Positions 1 to 11,859 are shown, counted from the stretch's first letter. The stretch: 64,000 nucleotides of DNA from Cerioporus squamosus (GCA_022592435.1 JABYQS010000082.1:1-64000); one strand, 5' to 3'. The notes: generated from the sequence alone by a model not told the origin. Numbers and translations are program-made.

Positions 1-752
1 CGCTGTTGGCTCTTGCAGCCTGAGAGTCTTGAGTCGTCAATAGGGGGCTTCGGTTCTAAGTTTGTGTGCACGAGTTAGTCAACTGGAGTAAAAGTGACAG
101 CAAGCCCGCTCACTATCCAATGTGAGGGAAAGTGTAGCGGCCCTCAGCTGACGAACAGGTACGAGGTTGAGTACGTAGCGCGCGGAAGCAACCACCAGTG
201 CTAGTGCTAGTGGACGCGTCCCGGAAACCCCGAACCACGACGTGAAGAGCAAGTACTTTTAGTAACTCGAACTGGCCGACTGTAATGATTGGGCGTGTGT
301 GATTCAACGCTATGCTGGTGAATGGCCTGTAGGCTGTTGTAAAGAGGAACATCCCTCTTTCAGGTAGGGTGTCTGGTCGTGATCTGGTGACTGGTCATAA
401 TGTCAACAATCATAGGTCGTTGACGGTCCAAGTCAGGAACCAATTGCTGATATAGAGCGGGAAAGCCTGTGGGATACAAAAGAGCATGGGAGCATGTGCG
501 CGGGGTCTACCGCGCGAGCGTACACATGTAACACCTAGGCTACACGGAGAACAGAGGCGCGACTGGCGCAGAATGATCGGATGAGTTATACATCTAGAGC
601 ACAATGAGGGAGTTAGGGAACAAGCAGGTAGACCGAGAGCATAGATAGTCGTGAACGAGCGTGCCCTTCCAGGGAGCTTCCCAAGGATGATGCGAGAAGG
701 AAGGCTAGAGTGCAGGAATTAGAGGGTGCATGTACGTAGCGACTAGTGCCGC
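1..752. other. Stretch without a supported gene
   Basis: Only short open frames on both strands, with no recognisable domain or plausible splice chain. It lies downstream of the first TOS1-like gene, whose frameshift-corrected end would fall at about 753. Confidence 0.5.
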
Positions 753-859
753 TCAGTGCCAGTGGCGTCTCCTCTTGTGCGCGCCGAAGACCTGGCGAGG
801 GCCCGGGGCCCTCTTCCCGTTCGCACTCGTATCAAAAGCGACCGTCATCGCCGGCGCGT

Positions 860-2029
860 TCAGGTACCCTCGACGACGCTCCTCGTGATCGCGCTCTGGG
901 TGTAGTCCCAGTCGGTGTACCGCTGGATGGCGATGCTGTCCGTGTCGACGTCGAAGATCACGCCATAGGTGACCTTGCCCCCCGTCGGTCGCGCGAAGAA
1001 GCTCGCGCCCGAGCCCGTCGCGCCCTTGGGTGAGTAGATCTCCGAGATCGCCTGGTTCACGTCCGCGCCGGCGATGGTCTCGAGGATGTCGAGCTCCCCG
1101 CAGCCCTTTGCGCCGGTGCCGCGGCAGTTGCAGCCGTACTGCGCCGCGCGCACGATCTGTGCGTTGAGAGCCCAGATCGCGGGCACTTTCGACGCGTCGG
1201 AGGACTCGGGCATGTCGAAGGTGATGACGAAGAACTTGCTGCCCGACCAGCCGTGGTTGGCGGTGCCACGCGAGAAGCCGTCGCACGCGCTATCTTTGCA
1301 GCTCTTCGCGGTCATGATGTTCTGGGAGGCATGAAAGGTGAGGGGATGTTACAGCAAGTCTGGCAGACGAAGTACGCACAATTTCGTGACCTTCGGGAAG
1401 GTTGCCACTTGCGACTTCTGCATTCGCAGACGCCGCAGCGGCAGTCCAATCGCCGTTGGCGTACGACTGACTGGCTCCCGCACAAACTGGGGTTTTGGAT
1501 CAGCCCACGCAACCACCTTCACAGGCGGGGAAGTACATACTGGACCACTCGCCGCTGACGTCGCCACCGTCGTTGTTCATGAAGACGAGGTTGGTAGGCT
1601 GCTTGCCCGCCGCCCACGAGCTGACTTGCTTCCAGCTCGCGCTGCTCGCATTGGTGGGCTGGTAGACGGCGATGTTGTATACGGTCATCGGTCCCCGGAA
1701 TGCGATGGTCATCTCATCGTCGAAGGGCGCCAGGTTCCCTATCGAAACGCGTGTCAGAACGCGCTTCCGACTCTACTGACGCGCAACCTACCGCTGATCT
1801 CCTTAGTCTCCGTGACACAGAAGGGGTTCACGTCGCACGAAGGGAACGTGCCCGGGTGTATGTTGGTGACCTGATCGTACGAGCCTGTGCTGCCGACCTT
1901 CGTGTACTTCAGGGCACTGAGAGATCCCGAAGTGGCGGTCGCCGCAAGGTTGTTTGGCTTGAGCTGCCCGCGAGCGTATGGAGCAGCAAGCAGAGCTGCG
2001 GCGGCGATGAATGTGGCGGAGAGACGCAT
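860..2029 (-). CDS. TOS1-like cell-wall glycosidase, copy A (apparent frameshift near the 3' end)
   Basis: Secreted fungal cell-wall protein of the TOS1 type (DUF2403 N-terminal plus DUF2401 C-terminal domain). Exons run 2029-1792, 1738-1541, 1486-1380 and 1321-860, giving 334 residues to the in-frame stop. A signal peptide opens the protein (MRLSATFIAAAALLAAPYARG). The N-terminal domain has YTKVGSTGSYDQV and a pair of Cys. The C-terminal domain has CNCRGTG..GCGELDILET, whose E-L-D-I-L-E fits the ExDxxE catalytic pattern of GH16-like enzymes. Intron sites match copy B at 40.6-42.0 kb. Compared with copy B the frame ends early: after SVVEG the homologous GYLNA tail continues in another frame to about 753, which needs one extra G at 867-869. 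I infer a one-base deletion, real or an assembly error. Family assignment is firm; the role in beta-glucan remodelling is inferred from the family. Confidence 0.82.
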
Positions 2030-3661
2030 GGTGAGTAGGACGATGACGTTGCGTGATGTAACGAGTGTTGGGCTAGCGAAGGTCGACCTCAGAGAGAGAG
2101 AACGTGTCGAATGAGTGTGAACGTCTTAGAGACCGGGGCAGGAGGACAGGTGAGGAGGAGAGGTCTTGTAGGGACCGGAGGAGGGGAAGGTGGTGGTCGG
2201 GGAACAAGAAACCGAACCCTCGCAATCTTTTGCCCAGCGGTTCGTGCTGGCTGCGAGCGCGCACGACCAAGATAGCGGAAAACTGCGGTGCATGGATGCT
2301 CCACCTTTTCCACGCTGAGCGCGTGCTGAATGTTGTTACCATATCAGGAATCCGACGTTGGACGCGCACACGGAGAATTATGACGGTGAGCGGGGCGGGT
2401 AATAGCACGGAGATGGAAGCACGGATGGTAGATGCGGTAATGGAGAAGATGAAATGGAGGAGATGATGACTGACATCGCATAAACACTCATGCGGCGTCG
2501 GACTGACCATTAGTGCGCGTCCTGCATAATGAAGTTGGGCAGGTAAACAAGAGAATTTGTATGAGTCTGAGCACTCACAGCGTTGCGTAGAGGCAAAGGT
2601 ACTGGTGCCTTGCGGTGGGCGAAAGTTGCAGGAGCAATGCGCGTGGGTTCCTTATGCACAAGTCGATTCATCTTGACAACGCAGGCGCAACGCCCAGACC
2701 TCGTGGTGTCATGGCCATTTCCTCACGAGTAGAGCAGCCGGTGGGCGCATTCTCTGCGAATCGTCAGAGAGGGAAGACGATATGCGATGCTTATGGAGGC
2801 CATACCCTACACGCTTATCTGCGCAAGTGCCTTGATGTCCGTTGAATAGCTGACCGGGAACGTAAGAGAAAGCAGCACTTAAGACAGAATACGGATATGG
2901 TGAAGACGCATCATATTCCGAGCATATATGCAGATGTAACAAGATGGTGGTCGAGGTCGAGAGTCAAGAGGGAAGTGCCGCGCAACGCTGACGCTGCGTT
3001 GAAGTCGGCAAGGAAGGTACGGTCGCCCACAGAGACAAGATCGCCGGAAGTCAGCGTGGAGTCGCGCATCTCGTCCTTCATGTTCTCCCGCTGCACGGGA
3101 TGGCGGAATGTTTCTCATATGCAGCTAGTGCATGTACTGGCACTGGTATTCTCAGTTCTTCGGTTTGTCATGTTCAATACGGTAAGATCGTGTACAGGAG
3201 GTCGTACCTGTATGGTTCTCTCCATGAATGACCGCCTGCCTCGATGTCGCGTAGCCAACTTGAACGCACTACCGTTTTGAGGCTGTTCGAGTAGAGGAGG
3301 ACATGCAGCAAGCGTCAATAATTCATCACATCACATATACACCCATGAAATGTAGTTTGAGAGGTGGTGGAGGTGGTGGTGTGGTGGACCTGTGATGGTC
3401 GAGACTCGAGGACTTGGGGAGCGCTTCCAGCAAGCCTTACTCTGCCCGACAGACGCGCGTGACTGTACACGTGAGTTGTGACCCAGCGTGATTACCGCGT
3501 TCGACGGCGGCGGCTACGTCCTCGTCCTCGTCCTCGTCGCCGTCGGTATTGTCCTCGTTGTTGTTGCCGTCGGTCTTGTTCTCGTTGCTGTCGGTCTTGT
3601 CCTGCTGTTGTCGACGAGGTCACCCCACCGGCCTTGTATTCCTCGCATCCGTAGAAAATCG
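2030..3661. other. Intergenic region between divergent TOS1-like and zinc-finger genes
   Basis: Probably carries both promoters. No open frame shows a domain. The last part (about 3519-3614) is a pyrimidine-rich imperfect repeat. A GGTGG-rich run sits near 3361-3388. Confidence 0.45.
3519..3614 (+). repeat. Imperfect GTCCTC / GTCGGTCTTG low-complexity repeat
   Basis: Reiterated GTCCTC, GTTGTTGTT and GTCGGTCTTGT units directly upstream of the zinc-finger gene. In one frame this reads as an all Val/Leu/Ala/Gly string that joins the gene in frame. I read it as leader or promoter DNA, because the next in-frame ATG at 3662 begins the conserved-looking part. Confidence 0.5.
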
Positions 3662-5526
3662 ATGGAGCAACATCCTGCGGCAGTAATCTGGCCCTGTTCA
3701 TGGAATTGGTGCCCAGAGACATTTCGCGCAAAGGGCGATCTGCTGACTCACCTACACGGCACACACTTCAACAACATCCTCAAGGTCAAGAAGCGGGACT
3801 GGGATGCGTATTTGCGCTCGACGGAGGGACGAAGCGGGGCTACAGGTACGTTCCCACCGTTTGCATGATGGGCACTCCCAAATACTATCATCCAGACAGC
3901 CTCCTGGATGCGAACCTCACATATCCAAGCACATCTTCCAACGAGTCTGCTGCAAACAACGGTGAAAGCGGAAGCTCGGCATCCAGCAGACAGCCGTCAC
4001 AACCACCCACCACGCCGCCTCCACGCTGCCCACCTCTCCCGCGCAATATGCGCTCGTCTCGCTCCCTTAGCAATGCTTCATCTCAGACACCCCCGCTCCC
4101 GAACCCATCGCCCATGCTGCCTCCTACATCTCAGCCAGCCTCACAGCGTGGACCCTCGCCTGCTAAGAAGCGCAAGACCTCCTTCGCGTCGTACAATGCG
4201 CAATCCTCGCCCATGTCCACGCCGTCTGTGCCCTCCGTCCCGCCCTCGCCGGCATTGTCGAGCATGATCGCGGACGCCATCAACCGTGCAGCTCAGATCA
4301 ACCAGCAGTCGCCGCACAACCCCAACAGCGCCGCAGGACGGTTCGCGGCTGCGGGCATGCAAGGGTCGGTCCGTGTCCTGCCTCGACGGACGAGCAACGG
4401 TGCCTCGCCGTCTCCGTTGTCGCAGAGCTCGCGCCCTATCCAAGCCGTCCCTCGCCCCGTGTCCCCTATCCGCCGAGGAGTCCAGTTGGATACCCCGAAG
4501 AGCCCCGGCGCAGCGTCAGTTGGCTCTGCTCAGGCTGTCGAGGATGCGCTCACGCAGAACGTCGATAGCAAATCTTCCTCTATATCTCGCACGGGCTCTG
4601 GCGTCGTCAACGCCGACAGGAGCCAGCCCGCTTCGCAGAGTTCTGCCTCCGCTTCGCAGCAGTCGTACTGCGGCTCGCATGCTGTCGAGTCTAATCCTAC
4701 ATTCGCCGACTCGTCCTCGCTCCCCCAGGTTCATATGGAGGCTGAGCCCGGTGCAAGCCAGCCCTCAGCGCCACTGCGGCTTCCGCGAACCCGTCGCGCA
4801 CACTCGCGCGCCTCCGCGGACACCCAGCCATCCCAAACCGCCGTCCCAGTCACTCGCACGCTTCGGAGCCGCTCGAAGACTCCTGCGCCCGCGCCGCCTC
4901 CGCCGACCATCCCCCTGCCGCGTCGCACCAACCGGAGCCGCGGATCCTCCGCATCGAATGCCAACTCGCAGCCCCGCGCGTCCTCCAAGCCGCCATCGAC
5001 GCGCCGTGCGGGCTCAAAGCAGCCTCCCGCGCAAGCGCAGAGCGGCGCACCGCAGCCATCAGGTCAGTCTGCGCGTACTACTCACGACACCAAGCCATGC
5101 ATGCTGATACATGGAACGAAGCTCTCCCTGCTCTCGTCGAGGAGCCTGCGGGGGAGCCTCAGACTGGTGTCGGTGCCCCGGCGTCGCAGCAGCCCGCGCC
5201 CGCGTTCCGTTCTGGCAAGCTGCAGCTTCCGCGACGGACACGCACCGCGCCGCACGCCCAGGCGCACATCCCAAGCGCAGTCCCAAACGCAGTCGCAGTC
5301 GCAAGTATCGCGAAGTCGCTCGGACGTCCCTGTGTCCGTCAAGGCCGAGCCGGATGACGCGGTCGCGATGAACGTCGACGTGCCATCACAAACTGCGCCG
5401 AGCCAGAGCCAGAGCCAGAGTCAGGACGCCGGCGGGTATCGCGAGGGGTATGGGTTCGACCTTGGGGGGATCCAGCTAATGACGCAGCGGCCGTATCCCA
5501 GCCAGAGTCAGGGATGGAGCCAGTAG
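3662..5526 (+). CDS. Single C2H2 zinc-finger protein with long Ser/Pro/Gln-rich tail
   Basis: Exons 3662-3845 and 3896-5526, 604 residues, joined by a 50-nt intron with GTACGT donor and TCCAG acceptor; the frames match exactly. Residues about 10-40 hold one C2H2 finger: C-x4-C (CSWNWC), then F, L and H-x4-H (HLHGTH). The rest is low-complexity: poly-Pro, KKRK-type basic patches, and SQ repeats near the C-terminus around an acidic VKAEPDD. This suits a nuclear DNA- or chromatin-associated regulator, but no target can be inferred. A second intron may exist: from about 5064 (GTCAGT) another frame reads more protein-like up to about 5300 before the SQ-rich end resumes in the main frame. The finger and exon 1 are solid; the 3' structure is less certain. 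Confidence 0.7.
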
Positions 5527-6094
5527 AGTCAAAATCGACGCTGCTACTGCTGCAGTCGTTCGCTGCTGCGACGACTTCGTTTCTTGCGTACAAGTGTTTC
5601 TTGCATCTATCACTGCACATCTCACCTGTGTATCATATACTTTGTAGCTATAGGAGTGAGGACCCTCAACGCAATCTTGAAAGTGCTAGGAGAATGCTTG
5701 GTTTGCTGGTTGATACGTACAACGATGTAGACTGGAGAACGTATAGCTATGTATGACATAGGCAATGCGACGGAGATCGGGACGAGATATGTGCTGGATG
5801 TGCATGCCACAGGAGACTGATAACAAATCGACGGGCGACGACGAGAACGGCGACTAACAGCGATCATACAAAGCGATGGATGCGAGAGGCGATATCCACA
5901 GAACACACGAGAGGAGCGGCACAGCGAGAGGAGCGACACAGCGAACAGCTAGCTATCGTACAACAGACAATGAGACATGCGAGAGAGAGTACAAGCCAAG
6001 ACGAGACGAGGTGAGAACGAGACAGTCACAAGTCCAAAAGTTCCTCCGACAGTCCAACTAACACAACACACTGAATCTGCACACGACCGCGGAC
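5527..6094. other. Convergent intergenic region
   Basis: 3' flanks of the zinc-finger gene (plus) and the first PYP/GW-family gene (minus). A GTGAGT motif overlaps the stop of the latter (6089-6095), so a short 3' extension by splicing cannot be excluded. No gene seen. Confidence 0.4.
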
Positions 6095-8447
6095 TCACCA
6101 CGGGCCCGCAGAGACGTTGCCCCACGTGCGCGCGGTACTCGCCGACACGGTGCTCCCAGCGACCGAGCGGCCGTCCGCCTCGTCCATCTCTTCCGCCCAC
6201 GAGTTCTTGGGCGCACCCTTGCTCGACGGGCCCGCGGCGCGTACAGAGGCGGTGCTGCCCCAGGGGCCCGCGCGGTCTGACTTCGTGCCCCACCCACTTG
6301 TCGCGACCGACTGCGCGTCGTCGTCCTTGTCGCGCGCGCTGACGCTCCAGCTGTCGTTGTTGCGTTGGACAGAGGAGGCCGCGATGGAGGGCGCACGGCC
6401 CCATGCGCCCCATTCGCGTTGAGGCGTTGGGGCAGAGGACACTGCGTTCGCAGGGGATTTGGTCGTCGCTGCGTTCTTGCTCGGAGCGGCGTCGCGAGGT
6501 GGAGGAGCAGCGTTGCCGTTGGCGGGAGGAGGGCCCCACGGATCAGAGGGGACGGAGCCCCACCCGCCGCTCGACGCCGAGCGGGCTGAGTTGTTCGATG
6601 GCGCCCGAGAGACGAGGGCAGGAGGAGAAATCGGGGATACTGGAGAGGGAGGGGGAGCGGATGCGGGGGCGGCACCGCGCCTCAGATGAGCAGGTACCTG
6701 GCGAGCGGCGGGTGCGGGTGCTCCAGCGCGAAGATGCGGCGGCGGAGCGCGAGCCGGCGTGGACGAGCCGCTACGAGAAGGCGGGGTGGAGGCATCCTCG
6801 GGGGCTGCATCCTTCTTGGTTGACTTGCGACGACCTTCGCGCTGCTGCCTGCGCTCTTCCTCCCGCTTCTTCTTCTCCTCCTCCTTCAACTGAGCCGCAT
6901 ATATCTTGCATATGCCCTTCTTGCAGACGCGGTTGTGCGCGCGGCAGAGCCCTGGCTTCTTCTTCGCAGCCTTGACGAGATCGAGGTCGTTGTCTTCGGG
7001 ATCCTCGTCGTCGTCGTCATCCTCCTCCACGTAATCACCCCAGAGAGATTCCTTGACCGATGTAGCCGGAACAATTGTGAATGCGCCTCGAGGAGCGTCC
7101 AGGGTGTCGTCGGAAGGGGAAGCAGCATCGGCGATGCTGTAGTAGAAGTCATCATCGGGATCTTCCTCCCCTTCGAATGACAGCGCGTTGAGAGCGCCTG
7201 CGACGTCGCGTGCAGCCACAGCGACTTGGTTGTTGTGAACCCCGTCCGTGGGGGAAAGGAGTTGGTTGTCACTCCCACTGCCGGACGTACTAGAGCAGGC
7301 GGACTGGGGCGCAAGCGGGGACGCGGTACGAATCAAGGGCGTCGCCCGCGCGCTCCCAGAGCCGCTGGTTGAGCTGCCATGAGACGAGGCGGCAGACTTC
7401 GCGCGCAACAGTCCTGGAGGGGCACCCGCAGAACCAGCAGCGACGTTAGCCCCTGCCGCGCATATAGTCAGCGCGTACTTAAAACGGCAGTAGTGGTGAC
7501 ACTTACATGCCCAACGAGGAGCAGGCTGCGCAGCCGGCGTAGTATGACTGGGAGGCGACTGGCTGGTAGGAGCTGAGCCTGCCCCGGAGGAATGAGCACT
7601 GTGAAGAGACTCCGGTGGGGTTCCTCTCGTCCACGTTCTAACGACAGGGACTTTAGCTTCTTGCTGGCGTTTGTACTCCAGCCATTCAGGTGTTCCAACT
7701 AGAGCAGAGCTCGTCAGGCCTCAAGCAATCGGCGGCGACGGGCGCGCACATACCGACAGGCACAGGCGCAGAAGGTGGCGGCGGGAAGTTGCCCCCTGGC
7801 AGTGGCCGGCACAAGTCATTCTGTATGACATTGCCGACCTTCGGGATGTCGCACCAACGTGTCGGCGGGTATGGCGAGGCGAACTTGGATGGGCTGCACA
7901 GAGGTCAGAGACAGGCAGATACGAAGAACAGAGCTAGCGCACCCTTTGGACTTGAACCAGCTGTCCTTGATGTCAATCCGCTTCCACCCTGCGAAGGCAA
8001 TTAGGCGGGATCCTCGAAAGACTCGAAGGGAGCGTACCGTTCTTCTGAACAAGTCGGTCCGAGTTGTACGTGCAGTAAAACACCCTTGAGACGTGCTTCG
8101 TGTCGTCGCCCTGTGGCGACGTCAGGAACTCGGACCACTTGTGTGCCCCGAGAATCTGCTTGAAGTCGGGCAGCGACTCGTCGATCTCGAGGAGAATGCT
8201 ACCTGGGGACTAGGGAGAAACGCCAGGACAGGTGAACACATAGCCATGCTCTCCGGCTCCTTCAACCTACGGTTGGCTTGTGGTAGAACGCGCGCAGGTA
8301 CCGTGAGCCTATGCACGCCGCCACCCATTGCGCGAAGAGCTTCCGATGCGACTCAAACTCCATGTTCGGTCGTGAAGGGTATGGGTACACGACAGTGAGG
8401 TACTTGGCACCGTCGTCGATGGGCGGGGTAGCGGCGCGTTTAGGCAT
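6095..8447 (-). CDS. PYP/GW family protein, copy 1, with GW/WG-rich C-terminus
   Basis: I do not recognise a named family. Exons 8447-8267, 8202-8038, 7988-7943, 7893-7754, 7698-7507 and 7452-6095 give 693 residues. The N-terminal ~150 residues (TVVYPYP, QWVAACIG, RAFYHKP, HKWSEFL, GWKRIDIKD) recur in the two paralogues at 9908 and 11948. The beta-alpha-beta look (YLTVVYPYP, helix, YLRAFYHKP, SILLEID) hints at an RRM-like fold, which is inference. Next come an acidic stretch (GEEDPDDDFYYS, EEDDDDDEDPEDND), a C-x2-H-x3-C-x4-C motif (CRAHNRVCKKGIC), a charged helix rich in E/K/R, PAHLRRG repeats, and a tail with ten Trp (GGWG, DPWG, EWGAWG, SWS, SGWG, GPWG, SWAEE, TWGNV, GPW). Such GW/WG tails bind Argonaute in other proteins. 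Function unknown; an RNA-silencing link is a hypothesis. Confidence 0.75.
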
Positions 8448-8523
8448 CGTTGGTACGCGTATATACGCGTTGTGTATCGCAAGTGAGAAGGAGATGGGGA
8501 GATGATGGGAAGAGCAGGGGAAC

Positions 8524-8540
8524 AGGGTTCGTACGGACGA
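8524..8540 (-). promoter_or_regulatory. 17-bp motif shared by promoters of copies 1 and 3
   Basis: On the minus strand this reads TCGTCCGTACGAACCCT. The identical 17-mer occurs 71-88 bp upstream of the copy 3 start (11860-11876), at almost the same distance from the ATG as here. Most of the nearby leader has diverged. It may be a binding site or simply leftover duplication. Confidence 0.4.
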
Positions 8541-8717
8541 CCTGGGTTAAATACGGTACATACTTAGTGAAGCACGGCTTATCGGCTTCTATCAGCAATT
8601 GCCGCTGTTGGGACGCCATGCAATACAACGGGCTACAGTACTAGTGAGCTTGCTATTATCTTTCCTCCTTGTGTTCCTCTTCGATGAGCCCAGGCCGCAT
8701 CCTCCTCTCACGCACAC

Positions 8718-9350
8718 CTATGGACTGAGGACTCTCCGCTGCTTCTGAGCCTCTGCCATGCTACGACTCGAGGAATCAGGCTTGAACACTGGTGCGAAGA
8801 TCATAATCACTTCGTTGGACTCGGAGAGCCTGGAGACACCGTGGGCAACGATGCCTTGTGTCTGCGATTTGATAGTGAACCCATCGTGAACAGTGACTGT
8901 ACACTACCACTTTTGGCAGGTTTTCGTCAAAGTTCACCATGATTGCTCAATCAGTTCGTGGATAATAGGCACCTTTGTCCACGGTGAGAGCTACAAGAGG
9001 CGCGTTCCACTCTGCGATCGGCTGTTGGTAAACTTGGTATGTCGTCGTTTATGTGGGCATATCACCTACGAGCTGCGACTTGTGCGCCTTCGGGAATCGG
9101 ACCAAAGCGGACGTCCAGGGCAGGGCGTGCATTGAATCCGCCCGGTGAGATGCCGGAACTCGCTTTGCATGGCCACTAGGAGACAAGTACGGCAGGTCCA
9201 CCAGTAGAGCAAGGCGTCGGATGGCGTACGACTTGTCGCGGCTGTTGATCCCGGAGGAGGATTCGCCTCCCTATGTCTGTGGCACGGTCATGACCTCGCA
9301 CTGGTATTGGTCAATGGCCTGCTTCTGGCCTGCTTCAGACGCATAGATGT
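8718..9350 (-). pseudogene. Decayed coding remnant
   Basis: Minus-strand pieces look translated but are broken by stops and frame changes. The 3' end, about 8718-8880, reads openly through GFTIKSQTQGIVAHG and FAPVFKPDSSS to a stop. Upstream, fragments such as WNAPLVALTVDKGAYYPR lie in other frames. Codon choice resembles neighbouring exons. I could not name the parent gene and found no complete splice chain, so a relic between the duplicated family members is the likeliest reading. Confidence 0.3.
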
Positions 9351-9907
9351 GTATGACTCATCACTGGTGCAAGGTGAGCTCTGAGTGAGGGACAAGACTG
9401 ATAAGGGGCAAACAGTGGATGGGCCGTAATCCCATAGGCCTACCCTAGTAGTACCCACATCTGCCTACTAGGTGAGACAAACTATCTTGACATAGCCTGG
9501 ACAGAGCGATAGCTCGTCTCTCCCTGGAGGGCCACTGTCTTTGTTCATGGAACTATGGGCAGCGGAACTCACCCAGTCTTTGACACACAGACCCAGTGGC
9601 GCAATACCCCATAAGGCCGGGCATAGTGGGAGGACAACCTTGATGATACCAGGTATCACTCAAAGCTTGCTCCGGACTACGAACTGTAGCTTGTTCGATT
9701 CGGCGGTCTTCTGAATGTTTATCTGCTTTTGTGAACGACCTGAGCTTTGGTATGACCGCCTTTGCGGCACGCTTTATCCTCCGCTTTGACCACAAGTCAC
9801 GCCACCCGGCTTGACCACAATGCGACCTTGCTAGTATAGGTGCGTCCACCCCTCGACTCCCTGGTTCACCTCACAGACAATCATCTCATCCACGCCAACG
9901 CAGTAAG

Positions 9908-11582
9908 ATGCCGAAACGTCCACCCACTCCGCCGTCTACCGACGACTCGCAGTTCCTCACCGTCGTGAATCCGTATCCGGACCAGCCCTATGAGGCCCTG
10001 GAGCACAGCATAGCATTCGCGCGGTGGATCGCGTGCGTGATCGGCGAGGAGAACCTGTTGGCGTTCTACCACAAACCAAAGGTGCGCCTCTTCTTGAGCA
10101 TCGAGTGCTTACCTGTGGTCTGACGAGGCATTGCCCTCGCAGTCGCCCAACGTGGTCATCATCGAAGTCTCGAAAGAAGGCTTCAACCTTCGTCGTCTCC
10201 TAGGCGGGCATCGGTGGTCTGAGATGCTCAAGAAGCCCAGCAAGGAAGAGGCGGGCGAAGTGTCGGCCATATTCCCGTGCAAGAAGAACACCGGATGGTC
10301 GCTCGAAAAGATTCGATGGCTGCGCCGCGATGTCGAATCTTCCTGGTTCAAGAACTGGTCTCCTGCAGGTGACGAGTGAGTGTCCCTGCAGTTGTGCGTA
10401 GCAGAACTGCTGACATCTCACCTTGTGCAGTAAGATCGTGCATCCATACCCAGACTCGCACTTCTGCCACCCTCCTGCGGAGGACGTCACCAGGACGCGC
10501 TTGTGCTGTCCGCTGCGGCGAGAGATGTTCGATGACAACAGCGTGTCCGCACGAGCACCTACCTGCCGCAGCGCGTCTGCAGGGTCGTCCCAGTCCTCCG
10601 ACTGTCCTGTAGACGGAGTCCCTCTGCCACCTGGTCTCTCACCTTCGCACTTCGTTCCGGCGATCCACGGTGCCGATGTTCCCAAGGCAGACAAAGTGGC
10701 CGTCGACGCTGCGTCGGCGCCCGTCGCAACGTCCCTCTGGTCGGGCTACGGAGAAGAAACAGAGCGTGCGACAAAGGACAACCTGTGCGCGGCGCATGAC
10801 GTTCTCTGCCACAGAGGGATCTGCAAGCTCTGCGCGGAGCGCAAGCGGCGGGAGGTTTGGGAGGAGCGGGCCAGAGAAAGGCAGCAGGAGAAAGACGCGT
10901 GGGCACGGCGCCGCGAGGGTCGCGGTGGCCGGGCGCGGTTCCAGGCTTCCCGCGATCCCAGCTCCGACATGTCAAGCTCTAGTCGGTCTGACTCGTCTGG
11001 CTCATCGAGCTCGTCGGACGCAGCTTCTGGAGGCAGCAGACAACTGACTGGGGGATCCCTTGCATCTGCGAGAGAAGGTCCGGCCCGGCCCGTCAATTCC
11101 CGCGTGAACCATGCCTCTGCTGCTGGCCGCACGCTACCCGCCCACCTGCGCAAGGGAGGGAGCAAGACCGACAGCGTGTCCTCCACGTCGATCAGGTCTC
11201 CATCAGTGGCCTCTTCCTCGTCCCGTGCGCCCACAACTGACGATGCCCGGTCGACAACATCGTCCTCCTACGACTCTCCTCGTCAGTAGGCAGCTCGAGT
11301 CCATGCTCCCCTCGCGTCCCCGCCCCTTGGACGAAGACATTCGCCTGGCACGCTCATGCGAAACTGCCCGCAGACGACGCGTCGTCCGTCGCATCTGGAG
11401 AGACGCGCGACGCATTCCGCAACCCGTGGAAACGCGTGGCGCCGATGCAGTCTACCCGACCGCGGTGGGGCGATGGTGGTTCCAACTTCTCCGTCAGTGC
11501 GCGCGCGTTCCCCCGTGCTTGTTCTGGCCGTGATGACGACGACGAGTCGGCGGTGAGTGAGTTCGACAAGGAACCGTTCTAG
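9908..11582 (+). CDS. PYP/GW family protein, copy 2 (divergent member)
   Basis: Exons 9908-10081, 10143-10375, 10431-11281 and 11374-11582, 488 residues. It aligns with copies 1 and 3 through TVVNPYP, RWIACVIG, LAFYHKP, HRWSEML and SWFKN, with far lower identity than those two show to each other. The second exon is not split as it is in copies 1 and 3. The Cys motif is the fullest of the three: CAAHDVLCHRGICKLC, C-x2-H-x3-C-x4-C-x2-C. A charged helix, a Ser-rich run and TLPAHLRKG follow. The last exon was found by frame (GTCAGT donor at 11282, CCCGCAG acceptor at 11373). It encodes NPWKRV, RWGDG and FSVSARAF, a reduced version of copy 1's Trp-rich tail, and ends in DDDDESAVSEFDKEPF. Function unknown. 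Confidence 0.72.
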
Positions 11583-11859
11583 CGCAAGCATGATGGGACG
11601 TAGGCGGTCGGCGGTCGCAAGAGGGCCCAGACTCGGGTGAAGTCTCATTTGTATCAATATCCTGCCCACGATTCAATACCACAAGAATTATCTCATGTTT
11701 GAGTGCCTCTCGCCGAGGGAGAAGTGGGTGCGGTACATGCAGTGATCGAACGTGTCATTCCTGCGATGGTGAGTACGCTGCAGGTAAGTAGCTGCGGTAA
11801 TCGATACCAATAGAAGCTGACAAGCGTGCTGCAGGAAGTACCTAGTATTTCACCCCAAA

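Larger units (their letters stand above)
8448..9907. other. Spacer between divergent family copies 1 and 2
   Basis: Holds both divergent promoters and a minus-strand coding remnant (8718 to about 9350, listed separately). The stretch 9400-9850 has only short frames without a domain. Confidence 0.4.

Noticed and set aside
3488..3661. Val/Leu-rich N-terminal extension of the zinc-finger protein
   Set aside because: Arises from a simple repeat; the ATG at 3662 starts just before the finger.
4286..5107. Plus-strand open frame of 273 codons inside the zinc-finger gene
   Set aside because: Arg/Ser/Pro noise in a second frame of low-complexity coding DNA.
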